From Vicinamibacteria bacterium (GTDB taxonomy: Bacteria; Acidobacteriota; Vicinamibacteria; Vicinamibacterales; UBA2999), in contig JAICQE010000013.1 in NCBI GenBank assembly GCA_025938035.1, positions 1 to 41,580 of the forward strand: a DNA stretch of 41,580 nt, in the 5' to 3' direction. Of the stretch, positions 7,245-15,795 are shown piece after piece. The notes under the pieces were generated by a model. That model had not been told where the DNA came from, searched no databases, and saw only the letters and a program-made list of their open reading frames with translations. A program made the translations under genes and the position numbers. Within the stretch, counting starts at the first letter, position 1. Each line of letters opens with the position of its first letter.

Positions 7245-9218
7245 ATGGGTGACATACAGACCGATCAGGGCGAATCGCTCGAACTCCAGTACGTTCCCGT
7301 CGCCGAGTTCCAGCGTCTGCTGAGCTCCGATGCCGATGCGGTCGTGCGGGCGCGCGCCTTTGCGGCGCTGGCGCGCATCAACACGCTCTACATGATTGCC
7401 GGAGCGTGGTCCGGGCACATCGGGACGAGCTTCAGCTCGCTCGAGATCATGAGCTGGCTGTTCCTCAACGAGCTGCGCGATCTCGACAAGGGACCGGAGG
7501 GTTGTGACGTCTTCTTTTCCTCGAAGGGGCACGACGCGCCGGCGTTGTACAACGTGCTCATCGGTCTCGGTCTGCTGCCGGCCGAGAAGCTTCACCACCT
7601 GCGGCGGCTGCACGGCCTGCCCGGACACCCGCACGTCGAAACGCCGTTCATCCAGGCGAACACCGGCTCGCTCGGCATGGGGATCTCGAAGGCGAAGGGG
7701 ATGGTGCTGGCCAACCGCCTGAACGGGCGCGAGCGGCGCGTGTATGTTCTGACCGGCGACGGTGAGCTGCAGGAAGGCCAGCTCTGGGAATCGCTCGGGT
7801 CGGCGGCCAACAACGGCCTCGGCGAGATCGTCGCGATTGTCGACCACAACAAGATTCAGTCCGATACCTGGGTATCGTCGGTCAGCCATCTCGGCGACGT
7901 CGAAGCCAAGTTCCGCGCCTTCGGCTGGCACGTCGCCCGCTGTGACGGTCACGACGTTGCCGCGCTGCAGCGCATCGTCCGGACGTTCGACCGCGTGACT
8001 GAGCAGCCCAAAGTGCTGATCGCGGATACCGTGAAGGGCAAGGGCGTCAGCTTCATGGAAGGGCCTGCGACAAAAGCCGGCGAGCTCTACGGATTCCATT
8101 CCGGTGCGCCCAGCGAGCACAGTTACACCGCCGGCGTTCAGGAACTGATCGATGCCGCGAACACGCTGCTTGGCGAGCTGGGACTCGGCACGGTTCGCAC
8201 CGAAGCGCGGACGCGAAATCCGCGCCGCGAACCCCGCCAGACCGACAACCTCATCGCCGCGTACGAACGCGCGCTCGTGGAGCAGGCCGAACGCCACCCG
8301 CATGTGATGGCGCTCGACGCCGACTTGGTGAAGGACTGCGGCCTCATCACGTTCGCCCGCCGTTTTCCCGAGCGCTTCGTCGAATGCGGGATCGCGGAGC
8401 AGGACATGGTGTCGATGGCGGCGGGCATGGCGCGCCGCGGCGTGCTGCCGATCGCCCACTCCTTCGCCTGTTTCCTCGCCGCCCGGCCCAACGAGCAGAT
8501 CTACAACCAGTGCAGCGAACGCTCGAAGGTGATTTACGTCGGATCGCTTGCCGGTCTACTGCCTGGCGGACCAGGCCATTCGCACCAGTCCGTGCGCGAC
8601 ATCGGCGCGCTGGGATCGGTACCGAATCTTCTCCTCGCGGAGCCGTGCTGCGAGGCCGAAGTCGCCGCGCTCATTGACACGCTGGTCAACGGCGTGAGCG
8701 AGAGCGCCTACCTGCGGCTCGTCTCCGTCAAGTGGCCGATGCCGTTTGCCTACCCGCCGCAGCACGCCGTCCGCGTGGGTGCGGGTTGGACGATCACCGG
8801 CGGGGAGGACCTTGTCGTCATCGGTTACGGCCCGTGGATGCTCGCCAATGCGTTCGAGGCAGCACGACGGCTGCAAGAGGGCACCGGCACGAGCGTCCGC
8901 CTCGTCAACCTTCCGTGGCTCAATCGTGTTGATGCCGATTGGCTGCGTGACACCGTTGGCAGCTGTCGATCGGTCGTGACGCTCGACAACCACTACCTGC
9001 ACGGCGGCCAGGGCGAGATGATTGCCGCCGCGATCGCCGGGCTCGGACTCGAACGATCGCCGCGCGTCACGCGCGTGGGCGTCACGGAGCTGCCGGAGTG
9101 CGGCACCAACGATGAGGTGCTCGCCTACCATCGGCTGGACGTTCCATCTCTGGTCGAGGCGTTCCGCGGGGCGCTGTCGCACCGTGACGTCAAACGCCGG
9201 GAGACCCAGCTGACATGA
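7245..9218 (+). CDS. transketolase (full length, single chain)
   Basis: A 657-residue thiamine-diphosphate enzyme with both halves fused. The TPP motif runs from GDGE (171-174) to N202. The pyrimidine-domain glutamate is E385 in CGIAEQDM. Histidine-bearing loops (GHIGTS, SSKGHD, GLPGHPH) match the donor/acceptor site. Length is close to ordinary transketolases (about 660). It transfers a two-carbon ketol unit between sugars. Its place between a cytidylyltransferase and a HAD phosphatase in a polysaccharide operon, with a 4-nt overlap to the latter, suggests specialised duty in building a chain-extended or branched sugar rather than central metabolism. That is inference. Confidence 0.93.
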   Translation: MGDIQTDQGESLELQYVPVAEFQRLLSSDADAVVRARAFAALARINTLYMIAGAWSGHIGTSFSSLEIMSWLFLNELRDLDKGPEGCDVFFSSKGHDAPALYNVLIGLGLLPAEKLHHLRRLHGLPGHPHVETPFIQANTGSLGMGISKAKGMVLANRLNGRERRVYVLTGDGELQEGQLWESLGSAANNGLGEIVAIVDHNKIQSDTWVSSVSHLGDVEAKFRAFGWHVARCDGHDVAALQRIVRTFDRVTEQPKVLIADTVKGKGVSFMEGPATKAGELYGFHSGAPSEHSYTAGVQELIDAANTLLGELGLGTVRTEARTRNPRREPRQTDNLIAAYERALVEQAERHPHVMALDADLVKDCGLITFARRFPERFVECGIAEQDMVSMAAGMARRGVLPIAHSFACFLAARPNEQIYNQCSERSKVIYVGSLAGLLPGGPGHSHQSVRDIGALGSVPNLLLAEPCCEAEVAALIDTLVNGVSESAYLRLVSVKWPMPFAYPPQHAVRVGAGWTITGGEDLVVIGYGPWMLANAFEAARRLQEGTGTSVRLVNLPWLNRVDADWLRDTVGSCRSVVTLDNHYLHGGQGEMIAAAIAGLGLERSPRVTRVGVTELPECGTNDEVLAYHRLDVPSLVEAFRGALSHRDVKRRETQLT

Positions 9219-9940
9219 CCGTCCTCTTCTGGGACATCGACGGGACGCTGCTGACGACCGGGAAGGCCGGCGTGCCGGCATGGGAAGAGGCCGTTCGGGA
9301 AGTGATCGGGCGCGATTTCGAGCTCTCGTCGATTCGCGTTGCCGGACTGACCGACTATCAAATTGCCGTGCGGACGTTCGAAATGCTTGGCGTCGACGCC
9401 GACGAGGGGACCGTGCGGGCGATGGTGCGGCGGTACGAGGAGCTGCTGCCCTCGTCTCTGCCGCTGAAGCGCGGCTCGGTGTTGCCGAACGTCCGTGAGA
9501 TTCTCGAGCACCTCGAAGGCCGCAGCGATGTGCGGTCCTACTTGCTGACGGGCAATACGCGCGGCGGAGCGCGGGCGAAGCTGACTCACTATCAGCTGTC
9601 GCATTTCTTTTCCGACGGAGCGTTTGCCGAAGACGCCGGGGAGCGCGCGACGATCGCCGCGCGCGCGCTCGCGCTGGCGCGACGTGCCGGGCCGGTTGCC
9701 GACCACTCGGTGTTCGTCATCGGCGATACGCCGCACGATATCCACTGCGCCAAGGCGATCGGGGCGCGCACGATTGCCGTCGGAACAGGCGGCTACACGG
9801 TTGAGGAGCTGGGCGCGCATCAGCCATGGCAGGTCTTCGCCGAGCTGCCGCCGGTGGACGAATTCGTGCGCCTGATTGAACGCGGCCGCTCGGAACCGGC
9901 AGCGGCCAGCGCGAGCGGAGCGGGAGATCTGCGGCCGTGA
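9215..9940 (+). CDS. HAD-superfamily phosphatase, phosphoglycolate phosphatase-like
   Basis: A 241-residue haloacid-dehalogenase hydrolase. Motif I is DIDGT with nucleophile D7 and acid/base D9, motif II is T112 in LLTGNTRGG, and motif IV is GDTPHD (D171, D175). An alpha-helical cap lies between motifs I and II (C1 cap). It would remove phosphate from a small sugar phosphate. It begins at ATG 9215, overlapping the transketolase stop, with GGGAG at 9199-9203, and overlaps the next gene by 4 nt. Context suggests it dephosphorylates an intermediate of the transketolase/cytidylyltransferase route. Confidence 0.88.
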   Translation: MTVLFWDIDGTLLTTGKAGVPAWEEAVREVIGRDFELSSIRVAGLTDYQIAVRTFEMLGVDADEGTVRAMVRRYEELLPSSLPLKRGSVLPNVREILEHLEGRSDVRSYLLTGNTRGGARAKLTHYQLSHFFSDGAFAEDAGERATIAARALALARRAGPVADHSVFVIGDTPHDIHCAKAIGARTIAVGTGGYTVEELGAHQPWQVFAELPPVDEFVRLIERGRSEPAAASASGAGDLRP

Positions 9941-11661
9941 GACTCCAGCGCGTCCTGCGCCGATTTCCACGGCTGTGGCGAATGACACGGCTGGCCCGCC
10001 GCTGGTACTACGCGCGCTACGACGCGTATCCCGACTGGCGCGAGATTCTGGCGGCAAACAGCGAACTCTGGAACTCGGCGCGGGCGTCCGCGCAGGGTGG
10101 GCCCCGCGTGCTGATGGCCACGGCGATCGGCTCCTACGCCCATGCGGTGACGCTGGAAAGCGCGCTCGCCGCCGCGCTGACGTTCCGCGGCGCCGAGGTG
10201 CACGCGCTGCTGTGCGACGGATCGATGTCCGCCTGCGCCGAGTGCGAGGCATCGTTGTATCCGGACATCGAGCGCTTTGTCCGCTACGGTCCGTCACGCG
10301 ACTTGTGCCGGAACTGCCTGCAGCCGGCGGAGCGCGTGTACCGGCAGTTGGGGATTACCGTCCACAAGTACGGCGACTGGCTGACGCCCGAGGATCGCGA
10401 CAACGCGCGCCGCATCGCCCAGGGCGTGTCGGTGCGTGACGTTCGCACGTTCACCGTTGACGGGCTGGCGCTCGGCGAGCATGCCTATGCCGGCGCGCTG
10501 CGGTTCTTCGCGACCGGAACCCTGGACGAAGAGCCTCAGGCGGAGGCCGTAGTCAGGCGCTATCTCGAGTCCGCCTTGCTGACGGCATACGCCACGCGGC
10601 GTCTGCTGCGCGCCAGGCAGTTCACGTCCACGGTGGTGACCCACGGCATTTACGTGCCGTGGGGCATCGTGTCCGAAGTGTCGCGGCAGGAGAACGTGCA
10701 CGTCGCGACATGGAACGTCGCCTACCGCAAGCGCCGTTTCATCTTCAGCCACGACGACACCTACCATCACACGCTGCTCAGCGAATCTCCCGGTCATTGG
10801 GAAAACATGCCGCTGTCGGAGACGCAGGAACGTGACCTGATGACCTACCTGCGCAGCCGGCGGGAAGGCCTGTTCGACTGGATCGTCTTCCATCGGCCGA
10901 ACCGTCTGGAGCCGCAGGAAATGGTGCGGCGGGTAGGCCTGGACAGAAACAAACCGATCGTGGGCCTGCTGACCAACGTGTCGTGGGACGCGCAGATCCA
11001 CTATCCGGCCAACGCGTTTCCGAACATGCTCGAGTGGCTGGTGCAGACGTGCGAATACTTCGCGACGCGTCCCGACCTCCAGCTCCTCATCCGTGTGCAT
11101 CCGGCGGAGATCAGCGGATTCCCGCCCTCACGGCAGCCGATCCTCCGCGAGCTGCAACGGCGGATCCCGCGGCTGGCACCGAATATCTACATCGTGCCGC
11201 CGGAGAGCGCCCTCAGCACCTACGGGCTGATGTCCGAGTGCAACGCCGCGATCATCTACGGCACCAAGATGGGCGTCGAATTGAGCAGCGTCGGGATTCC
11301 CGTCATCGTCGCCGGAGAAGCGTGGGTCAGGAACAAGGGCATCACCTACGACGCGACCTCGCGCGAGGAGTACTTCGACATTCTCCGCCGGCTGCCGTTC
11401 ACCGAGGGGCTCGGGCCGGCACAGCTGGCCCGGGCACGGCGCTACGCCTACCACTTCTTCTTCAACCGGATGATTCCGCTGCCGTTCATCGAGCCGAGCG
11501 CGGGCTTCCCCGTCTACCGGCTCGAGTTGAATCGGCTGCAGCAGCTGCTGCCCGGCGATAACGGTCTCGACACCATTTGCAACGGCATTCTCGGCCGGAC
11601 GCCGTTCGTACTCGGCCGTCACGAAGCGCCGGCACGGCACCCCGAACTGGTCGCTCCCTAG
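9937..11661 (+). CDS. capsule/surface polysaccharide biosynthesis-type protein with cysteine cluster
   Basis: A 574-residue protein. The C-terminal half has a GT-B-like look: PIVGLLTNVSWDAQ, LLIRVHPAE and a SECNAAIIYGTKMGVE segment. These resemble capsule-synthesis (KpsS/LipB-like) or polysialyltransferase-type folds in which an RVHP histidine and a late glutamate matter. Near the N-terminus five cysteines (C93, C100, C103, C124, C127) form two CxxC pairs that could bind zinc. No signal peptide is obvious, but residues 1-25 are strongly basic. Start GTG 9937 overlaps the HAD gene by 4 nt. It is probably a glycosyltransferase or a polymer-processing enzyme; donor and acceptor are unknown. Confidence 0.65.
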   Translation: MRLQRVLRRFPRLWRMTRLARRWYYARYDAYPDWREILAANSELWNSARASAQGGPRVLMATAIGSYAHAVTLESALAAALTFRGAEVHALLCDGSMSACAECEASLYPDIERFVRYGPSRDLCRNCLQPAERVYRQLGITVHKYGDWLTPEDRDNARRIAQGVSVRDVRTFTVDGLALGEHAYAGALRFFATGTLDEEPQAEAVVRRYLESALLTAYATRRLLRARQFTSTVVTHGIYVPWGIVSEVSRQENVHVATWNVAYRKRRFIFSHDDTYHHTLLSESPGHWENMPLSETQERDLMTYLRSRREGLFDWIVFHRPNRLEPQEMVRRVGLDRNKPIVGLLTNVSWDAQIHYPANAFPNMLEWLVQTCEYFATRPDLQLLIRVHPAEISGFPPSRQPILRELQRRIPRLAPNIYIVPPESALSTYGLMSECNAAIIYGTKMGVELSSVGIPVIVAGEAWVRNKGITYDATSREEYFDILRRLPFTEGLGPAQLARARRYAYHFFFNRMIPLPFIEPSAGFPVYRLELNRLQQLLPGDNGLDTICNGILGRTPFVLGRHEAPARHPELVAP

Positions 11662-11663
11662 AA

Positions 11664-11740
11664 ACTCCCAACTCCCAAAGTCCCAACTCCCAGCGCTCGA
11701 GGGCCGGCTTTTTGGGAATTGGAAGTTGGGCGTTGGGAGT
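11664..11740. repeat. inverted pair of heptamer tracts (ACTCCCA / TGGGAGT)
   Basis: ACTCCCA occurs at 11664-11670, 11671-11677 and 11686-11692, with the variant AAGTCCCA between. The opposite-sense heptamers TGGGAAT, TGGAAGT, TGGGCGT and TGGGAGT follow at 11713-11740. The two arms can pair as a long imperfect hairpin around a GC-rich loop. Placed 3 nt after a stop codon, it may act as a transcription terminator or stabilise the 3' end. It also leaves little room for a promoter of the next gene. Confidence 0.75.
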
Positions 11741-11755
11741 TAGTCTGTACCCGCA

Positions 11756-13543
11756 TTGCTGATCGCCGCTGCCTTCGTGGTCGCCACGGCGGCCTCACTG
11801 GCGCTCGGAGCCGTCGTCCGCCGGTTCGCTCCGTCGATTGGTGCGGTCGTTCCCCCACGACCCGATCGATGGCATCGCGCCCCGACGCCGACCATGGGGG
11901 GGGTCGCCATCGGGTTGGCGACGGTCATCGGATTCCTCGTGGTCGTCGCGCGGCCGTCGGTGGTCGGCGACCTTCTGCCCTGGGTTCCGGTGTTGGCGGC
12001 GTCGCTGGCAATGTTCGTCGTCGGCGTCCTCGACGATCGGCTGCAGCTGTCGCCGACGGCGAAGCTCGTCGCGTCGCTCGCCATCGGCGCGTTTCTGGTG
12101 TTCGCGCTGGCGGGCACCGAACCTGATGCCGCCAGGCAGGCGCTGCACACGCTGATTGCCATCGTGTGGTTCGCCGGCGTCTGCCATGCGTTCAATCTGC
12201 TCGACAACATGGACGGACTGGCCGCCGGCGTCGCGTTCATCGCCACCGCTTTCTTCGCGTACCTGCTGGCGAACGAGCTCGGCACGGCGATGGTCGTGCT
12301 GCTGGCGTCGCTGGCAGGTGCCTTGATCGGATTTCTGTTCTGGAACCGTCCGACGGCGCGGCTGTTCATGGGGGATTCCGGGAGCCTCTTCATCGGCGCG
12401 ATGCTGGCATCCACGTCGCTCGTTCCCATCCTTCGCGGCGGGGTGGCGTTATCGAGTCCGATCGTGCCGATCGCGTTGATTCTCGCCGTGCCGTTGTTCG
12501 ACACGGCCTTCGTCCTCGTGCTGCGCCGCCTTGCCGGCCGCAAGGCCAGCAAGGGCGGCACGGACCACGTGTCGCATCGGCTCGTCTCGCTGGGATTCTC
12601 CGAGCGGACGGCCGTCCGTTTTCTCTACCTGCTCGGACTCATTGCCGGTGGCGTGGCGGCCGTGATGGTCCTGAACGACCGTCCGGAGCCGCAGCTGCCG
12701 ATCATCGCCGCGGTTGGCGTCGTGATGACGCTGGTTGGCATTTACCTGGCGCGCGTGCCCGCTTACAACGCCGAGGATTTTCTTGCGCTCCAGAAGTCGT
12801 CGTTCGCGCCGTTCCTCAAGGACCTGGCGTTCAAGTGGCACGCTGGTCAGGTCCTGCTCGACCTCATCCTGATCACCGTCTGCTATTACGCCGCATACCG
12901 GCTTCGGTTCGAGGGCGAGAACTTCGACTTCCTGCAGTCCTTCATGGTGTCGCTGCCGGTCGTGCTCGGCTGCAAGTTGGCGGCGCTGTACGCGTCGGGC
13001 CTCTACCAACGCTCCTGGGACACGTTCGGACTGCGCGATCTGTCCGTCGTCGCCCGCGGCGTGGCGGTCGGATCGCTGCTGTCGGTGGCGGCAGCGTTCT
13101 ATCTGTATCGCAACGTGGTCGCGTCTCGCGCCGTGTTCGTCTTCGACGCGACCCTGCTGGCCATCGCCATCGTCGCCACGCGCGTCTCGTTCCGGATGAT
13201 GAATCTGGCCGCCGCCACCCGCAATAAACGGAGCCGCCGGGTGCTGGTGTACGGCGCCGGCAACTTCGGGCGTCTGCTCGTCCGCGAAATGCGCGCAAAT
13301 ACGGCCTGGAACATGAACCCGGTCGCCTTCATCGATGACGATGCGGCGAAGATCCACCGCTGGATCGTCGGCGTGCCGGTTCGCGGTTCGATCGACAGCC
13401 TCGAGACGACGATGCGCCAGTACGGTGTGGACGAGGTGATTCTGAGCAGCCGCGCGATCAACGGCAACGTCGAGACGCGCATCCGCGAAATCTGCACTCG
13501 CGCCAACCGTCCTGTGCGCCGGTTGTACATGGAGATTCAGTAA
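11756..13543 (+). CDS. fusion: MraY/WecA-type phosphoglycosyltransferase plus CapD/FlaA1-type N-terminal module
   Basis: A 595-residue two-part protein. Residues 1-330 are a polytopic polyprenyl-phosphate N-acetylhexosamine-1-phosphate transferase: D93/D94 in VLDDR, the NLLDNMDG signature at 147-154, GDSGS at 206-210 and a histidine loop GTDHVSHR at 268-275. It would start repeat-unit synthesis on undecaprenyl phosphate. Residues about 345-595 match the start of CapD/WbpM-type dehydratases: four membrane segments, then a Rossmann fold (YGAGNFG, 499-505; AFIDDD). The protein ends before the catalytic SDR domain, so the second part probably only binds nucleotide or regulates. The start codon is uncertain: TTG 11756 or GTG 11777, neither with a clear ribosome-binding site. 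Confidence 0.88.
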   Translation: MLIAAAFVVATAASLALGAVVRRFAPSIGAVVPPRPDRWHRAPTPTMGGVAIGLATVIGFLVVVARPSVVGDLLPWVPVLAASLAMFVVGVLDDRLQLSPTAKLVASLAIGAFLVFALAGTEPDAARQALHTLIAIVWFAGVCHAFNLLDNMDGLAAGVAFIATAFFAYLLANELGTAMVVLLASLAGALIGFLFWNRPTARLFMGDSGSLFIGAMLASTSLVPILRGGVALSSPIVPIALILAVPLFDTAFVLVLRRLAGRKASKGGTDHVSHRLVSLGFSERTAVRFLYLLGLIAGGVAAVMVLNDRPEPQLPIIAAVGVVMTLVGIYLARVPAYNAEDFLALQKSSFAPFLKDLAFKWHAGQVLLDLILITVCYYAAYRLRFEGENFDFLQSFMVSLPVVLGCKLAALYASGLYQRSWDTFGLRDLSVVARGVAVGSLLSVAAAFYLYRNVVASRAVFVFDATLLAIAIVATRVSFRMMNLAAATRNKRSRRVLVYGAGNFGRLLVREMRANTAWNMNPVAFIDDDAAKIHRWIVGVPVRGSIDSLETTMRQYGVDEVILSSRAINGNVETRIREICTRANRPVRRLYMEIQ

Positions 13544-13546
13544 TTC

Positions 13547-13593
13547 AAAAGGCAAAAGGCAAAAGGCAAAAGGCAAAAGGCAAAAGGCAAAAG
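13547..13593. repeat. heptamer tract, AAAAGGC x6.7
   Basis: Six exact tandem copies of AAAAGGC (13547-13588) plus AAAAG start 4 nt after the stop of the WecA-like fusion. On the minus strand the tract reads as a repeating FAFCLLP-like peptide in any frame, which explains long spurious reading frames there. Heptanucleotide tandem repeats are known in cyanobacteria as STRR sequences. Here the tract is next to a second, different heptamer tract. Confidence 0.92.
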
Positions 13594-13605
13594 AACACGG
13601 CCGCG

Positions 13606-13633
13606 TTTTGAATTTTGAATATTGAATCTTGCA
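13606..13633. repeat. heptamer tract, TTTTGAA unit
   Basis: Four contiguous heptamers, TTTTGAA, TTTTGAA, TATTGAA and TCTTGCA, fill the gap up to the next gene. The most upstream usable start of that gene, TTG 13629, lies inside the fourth unit. Confidence 0.8.
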
Positions 13634-14783
13634 TTCCACCAATCAGCGAAGTCTGAGGGTTGGTATAGATGGCCGGGCCTTTACCTCGCCCGCACCGGGC
13701 ATCCGGCGCTATGTCGAAGGTCTGGTGCCGGCGCTCCTGGCCCTCGCGGATGCACCGGACATCGTTGTCCTCGGTGGGCAGCCCGACGCGGCGCCGCCGC
13801 ACCTCGAACGCATAGCCGAGCGGGCACACCCGCCGACCAACGCCGGGTGGACGCTCGTCGGGCTCCCCCGCGCTGCCGCCGGCGCCAGGCTCGACGTCCT
13901 CCATGCCCCGGCGTATACCGCGCCATTCTGGTCGCCTGCGCCGGTCGTGCTGACGATCCACGACATCAGCTACGAACGTAATCCGGAGTGGTACCCGTAT
14001 CGGCGCGACTGGCTACGCCGGGCCTTTTACCGTTGGAGCGCACACGCGGCGGATCACATCATGGCCACCTCGTCGTTCTCGGCATCGGAGATCGCGGAGA
14101 TGTACGGACTCGATGCCAGCCGAGTGACGGTGGTGCCGCTCGGCGTTTCAAGTGACTTCGCAGGCCCGCGTGGGGGGCTGCCGTGCGCGCTGCCAGTCGA
14201 GGTCGCCACGCCGTTTCTCCTGCACGTCGGTGACATTCACGAGCGGCGGAACCTGTCCGTTGCGGTCACCGCCGTGCTCGAGGCGCGGCGGCATTTTGGC
14301 GCGCTCCCTGCGTTATCGCTCGTCCTGGCGGGAACGGATCGTGGAACCGGCGACGCGTTGTGTGCGCTCGCTGCCGACGCCGGCGCGCCGGAGGCGGTCG
14401 TGCGGCTCGGCCGAGTCGAGGAGCCGCTGCTGCATTCGCTCTACCGGTGTGCAACCGCCTTCGTCTACCCGTCGCGGTACGAAGGCTTTGGTTTCCCCGT
14501 TCTGGAAGCGATGGCCTGCGGCACACCGGTCATCGCCTCCCGCGCCGCCTCGATTCCCGAGTTGACCGGCGACGCTGCCATCCTGCTCGATCCCGATGAT
14601 GACCGGGGCTGGACGGACGCAGTGATGCGCATCGTGACCGACGACGAGCTGCGCAGCGAGCTGGCGACACGCGGTGTTGCGCGCGCGGGTCTGTTCACAT
14701 GGGCGCGGACCGCGCGCGCGACGATGGACGTGTATCAGAGGTGTCTGGCCGAAGCGGCGAATCGGCGAGGGCGGAGGCCCTGA
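13629..14783 (+). CDS. family 4 (GT-B) glycosyltransferase
   Basis: A protein of up to 384 residues. An N-terminal donor-independent half (VGIDGRAFTSPAPGIRRYVEGL) is followed by a Rossmann half with the EX7E signature EGFGFPVLE (E285, E293) and CGTPVIASRAASIPE, as in mannosyl- and rhamnosyltransferases. It would use an NDP-sugar to extend the repeat unit in the cytoplasm. The start is unclear. TTG 13629 lies within the TTTTGAA tract, and the conserved fold begins about ten residues later with no other ATG/GTG/TTG close by (only a CTG). The gene may use a weak start or depend on upstream translation. GDP-mannose or GDP-6-deoxyhexose is a plausible donor given gmd nearby. Confidence 0.9.
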   Translation: MHSTNQRSLRVGIDGRAFTSPAPGIRRYVEGLVPALLALADAPDIVVLGGQPDAAPPHLERIAERAHPPTNAGWTLVGLPRAAAGARLDVLHAPAYTAPFWSPAPVVLTIHDISYERNPEWYPYRRDWLRRAFYRWSAHAADHIMATSSFSASEIAEMYGLDASRVTVVPLGVSSDFAGPRGGLPCALPVEVATPFLLHVGDIHERRNLSVAVTAVLEARRHFGALPALSLVLAGTDRGTGDALCALAADAGAPEAVVRLGRVEEPLLHSLYRCATAFVYPSRYEGFGFPVLEAMACGTPVIASRAASIPELTGDAAILLDPDDDRGWTDAVMRIVTDDELRSELATRGVARAGLFTWARTARATMDVYQRCLAEAANRRGRRP

Positions 14784-14790
14784 AGCGCCG

Positions 14791-15795
14791 GTGAACGCCC
14801 CCGACGTGTCCGTGATTGTCGTGACGTGGAACGGCCGTCAGCATCTGGACGCGTGCCTCGAAGCCGTCGCCGCGCAGAGGGGCGTCAGACTGGAGACGGT
14901 GCTCGTCGATAACGCGTCTACCGACGGCACGGTCGACTACGTGCGGGGCCGGCACCCCGCGGTCCGCATCGTGGCGCTGCCGGACAACCGCGGTTTCGCC
15001 GGTGGAAACAATGCCGGCGTTGCAGACGCACGCGCCCCGATCGTGGCGTTTCTGAACAACGACACGATTGCCGATCCCGGGTGGCTGCAGGCCCTTGTCG
15101 CCGGTCTCGATCAGGCCAGCGGATTTGCGCTGGTGACGTCGCGCATCGTCTATATGCACGACCCGCAGATTATCGACAGCGCCGGCGACGGTTTCCTCCG
15201 TGCCGGCGGTGCGTTCAAGCGGCTGCACGGAATGCCGGCCGCCGATGCGGCGGAGCCGCTGGAGGTCTTCGGCATGTGCGGCGCGGCCTGCCTGATGCCG
15301 AAATCCGTGTTCCACGAGCTGGGCGGCTTCGACGAGGATTTCTTCGCGTCCCACGAGGACGTCGACCTGTCCTATCGTGCGCGGCTTCGCGGATACCGTG
15401 TGCGATATGTCCCGGATGCGATCGTCCGTCATCAAGGCAGCGCGACGCTCGGCCGGCAGAGCGCGCGCGCGGTGTATTACGGCCAGCGGAATCTCGAGTG
15501 GGTCTACCTGAAGAACTCGCCGGCGTCGATCCTGTTTCGCACTGCGGCCGCACACGTCGCCTACAACGTTGCCGCGGCCGTCCACTTCGCGCGGGCGGGC
15601 CAGGGCCTGGCGTTCATTCGCGCCAAGGGGGCGGCCCTCGCGGCGCTGCCAGCGACATTGCGGAAGCGCGCCGCCGTCCAGCGCGCACGCCGCGTCACGG
15701 CCGGAGAGATCTGGCGCGTGCTGGAACCGCGGTGGCTTGGCCTCAAGAGGCGCGAAAAGCGCTTCGATGAGGGCGTCGCGCGCGTCGGGCCATGA
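14791..15795 (+). CDS. family 2 glycosyltransferase (rhamnosyltransferase type)
   Basis: A 334-residue GT-A enzyme starting at GTG 14791, 7 nt after the previous stop, with GGAGG at 14773-14777. The fold begins VSVIVVTWNG, includes DNASTDGT (40-47) and the metal-binding LNND (88-91), and ends its catalytic part with HEDVDLSYRARLRGYRV. This arrangement is typical of dTDP-rhamnosyl and related transferases. A basic tail of about 80 residues follows. The reading frame is open to 14674, but the upstream part overlaps the GT4 gene and shows no family similarity. The gene overlaps the following GT2 gene by 4 nt (ATGA). Confidence 0.9.
   Translation: MNAPDVSVIVVTWNGRQHLDACLEAVAAQRGVRLETVLVDNASTDGTVDYVRGRHPAVRIVALPDNRGFAGGNNAGVADARAPIVAFLNNDTIADPGWLQALVAGLDQASGFALVTSRIVYMHDPQIIDSAGDGFLRAGGAFKRLHGMPAADAAEPLEVFGMCGAACLMPKSVFHELGGFDEDFFASHEDVDLSYRARLRGYRVRYVPDAIVRHQGSATLGRQSARAVYYGQRNLEWVYLKNSPASILFRTAAAHVAYNVAAAVHFARAGQGLAFIRAKGAALAALPATLRKRAAVQRARRVTAGEIWRVLEPRWLGLKRREKRFDEGVARVGP

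Noticed and set aside
11756..13543. Two separate genes instead of a fusion
   Set aside because: The frame is continuous with no internal stop or restart signal between the WecA and CapD parts, so a single chain is the simpler reading.
13547..13593. A CRISPR array
   Set aside because: The units are 7 nt with no spacers and there are no cas genes.
13545..13961. Minus-strand reading frames with FAFCLLP repeats
   Set aside because: They are produced by translating the AAAAGGC tract and are not a membrane protein.
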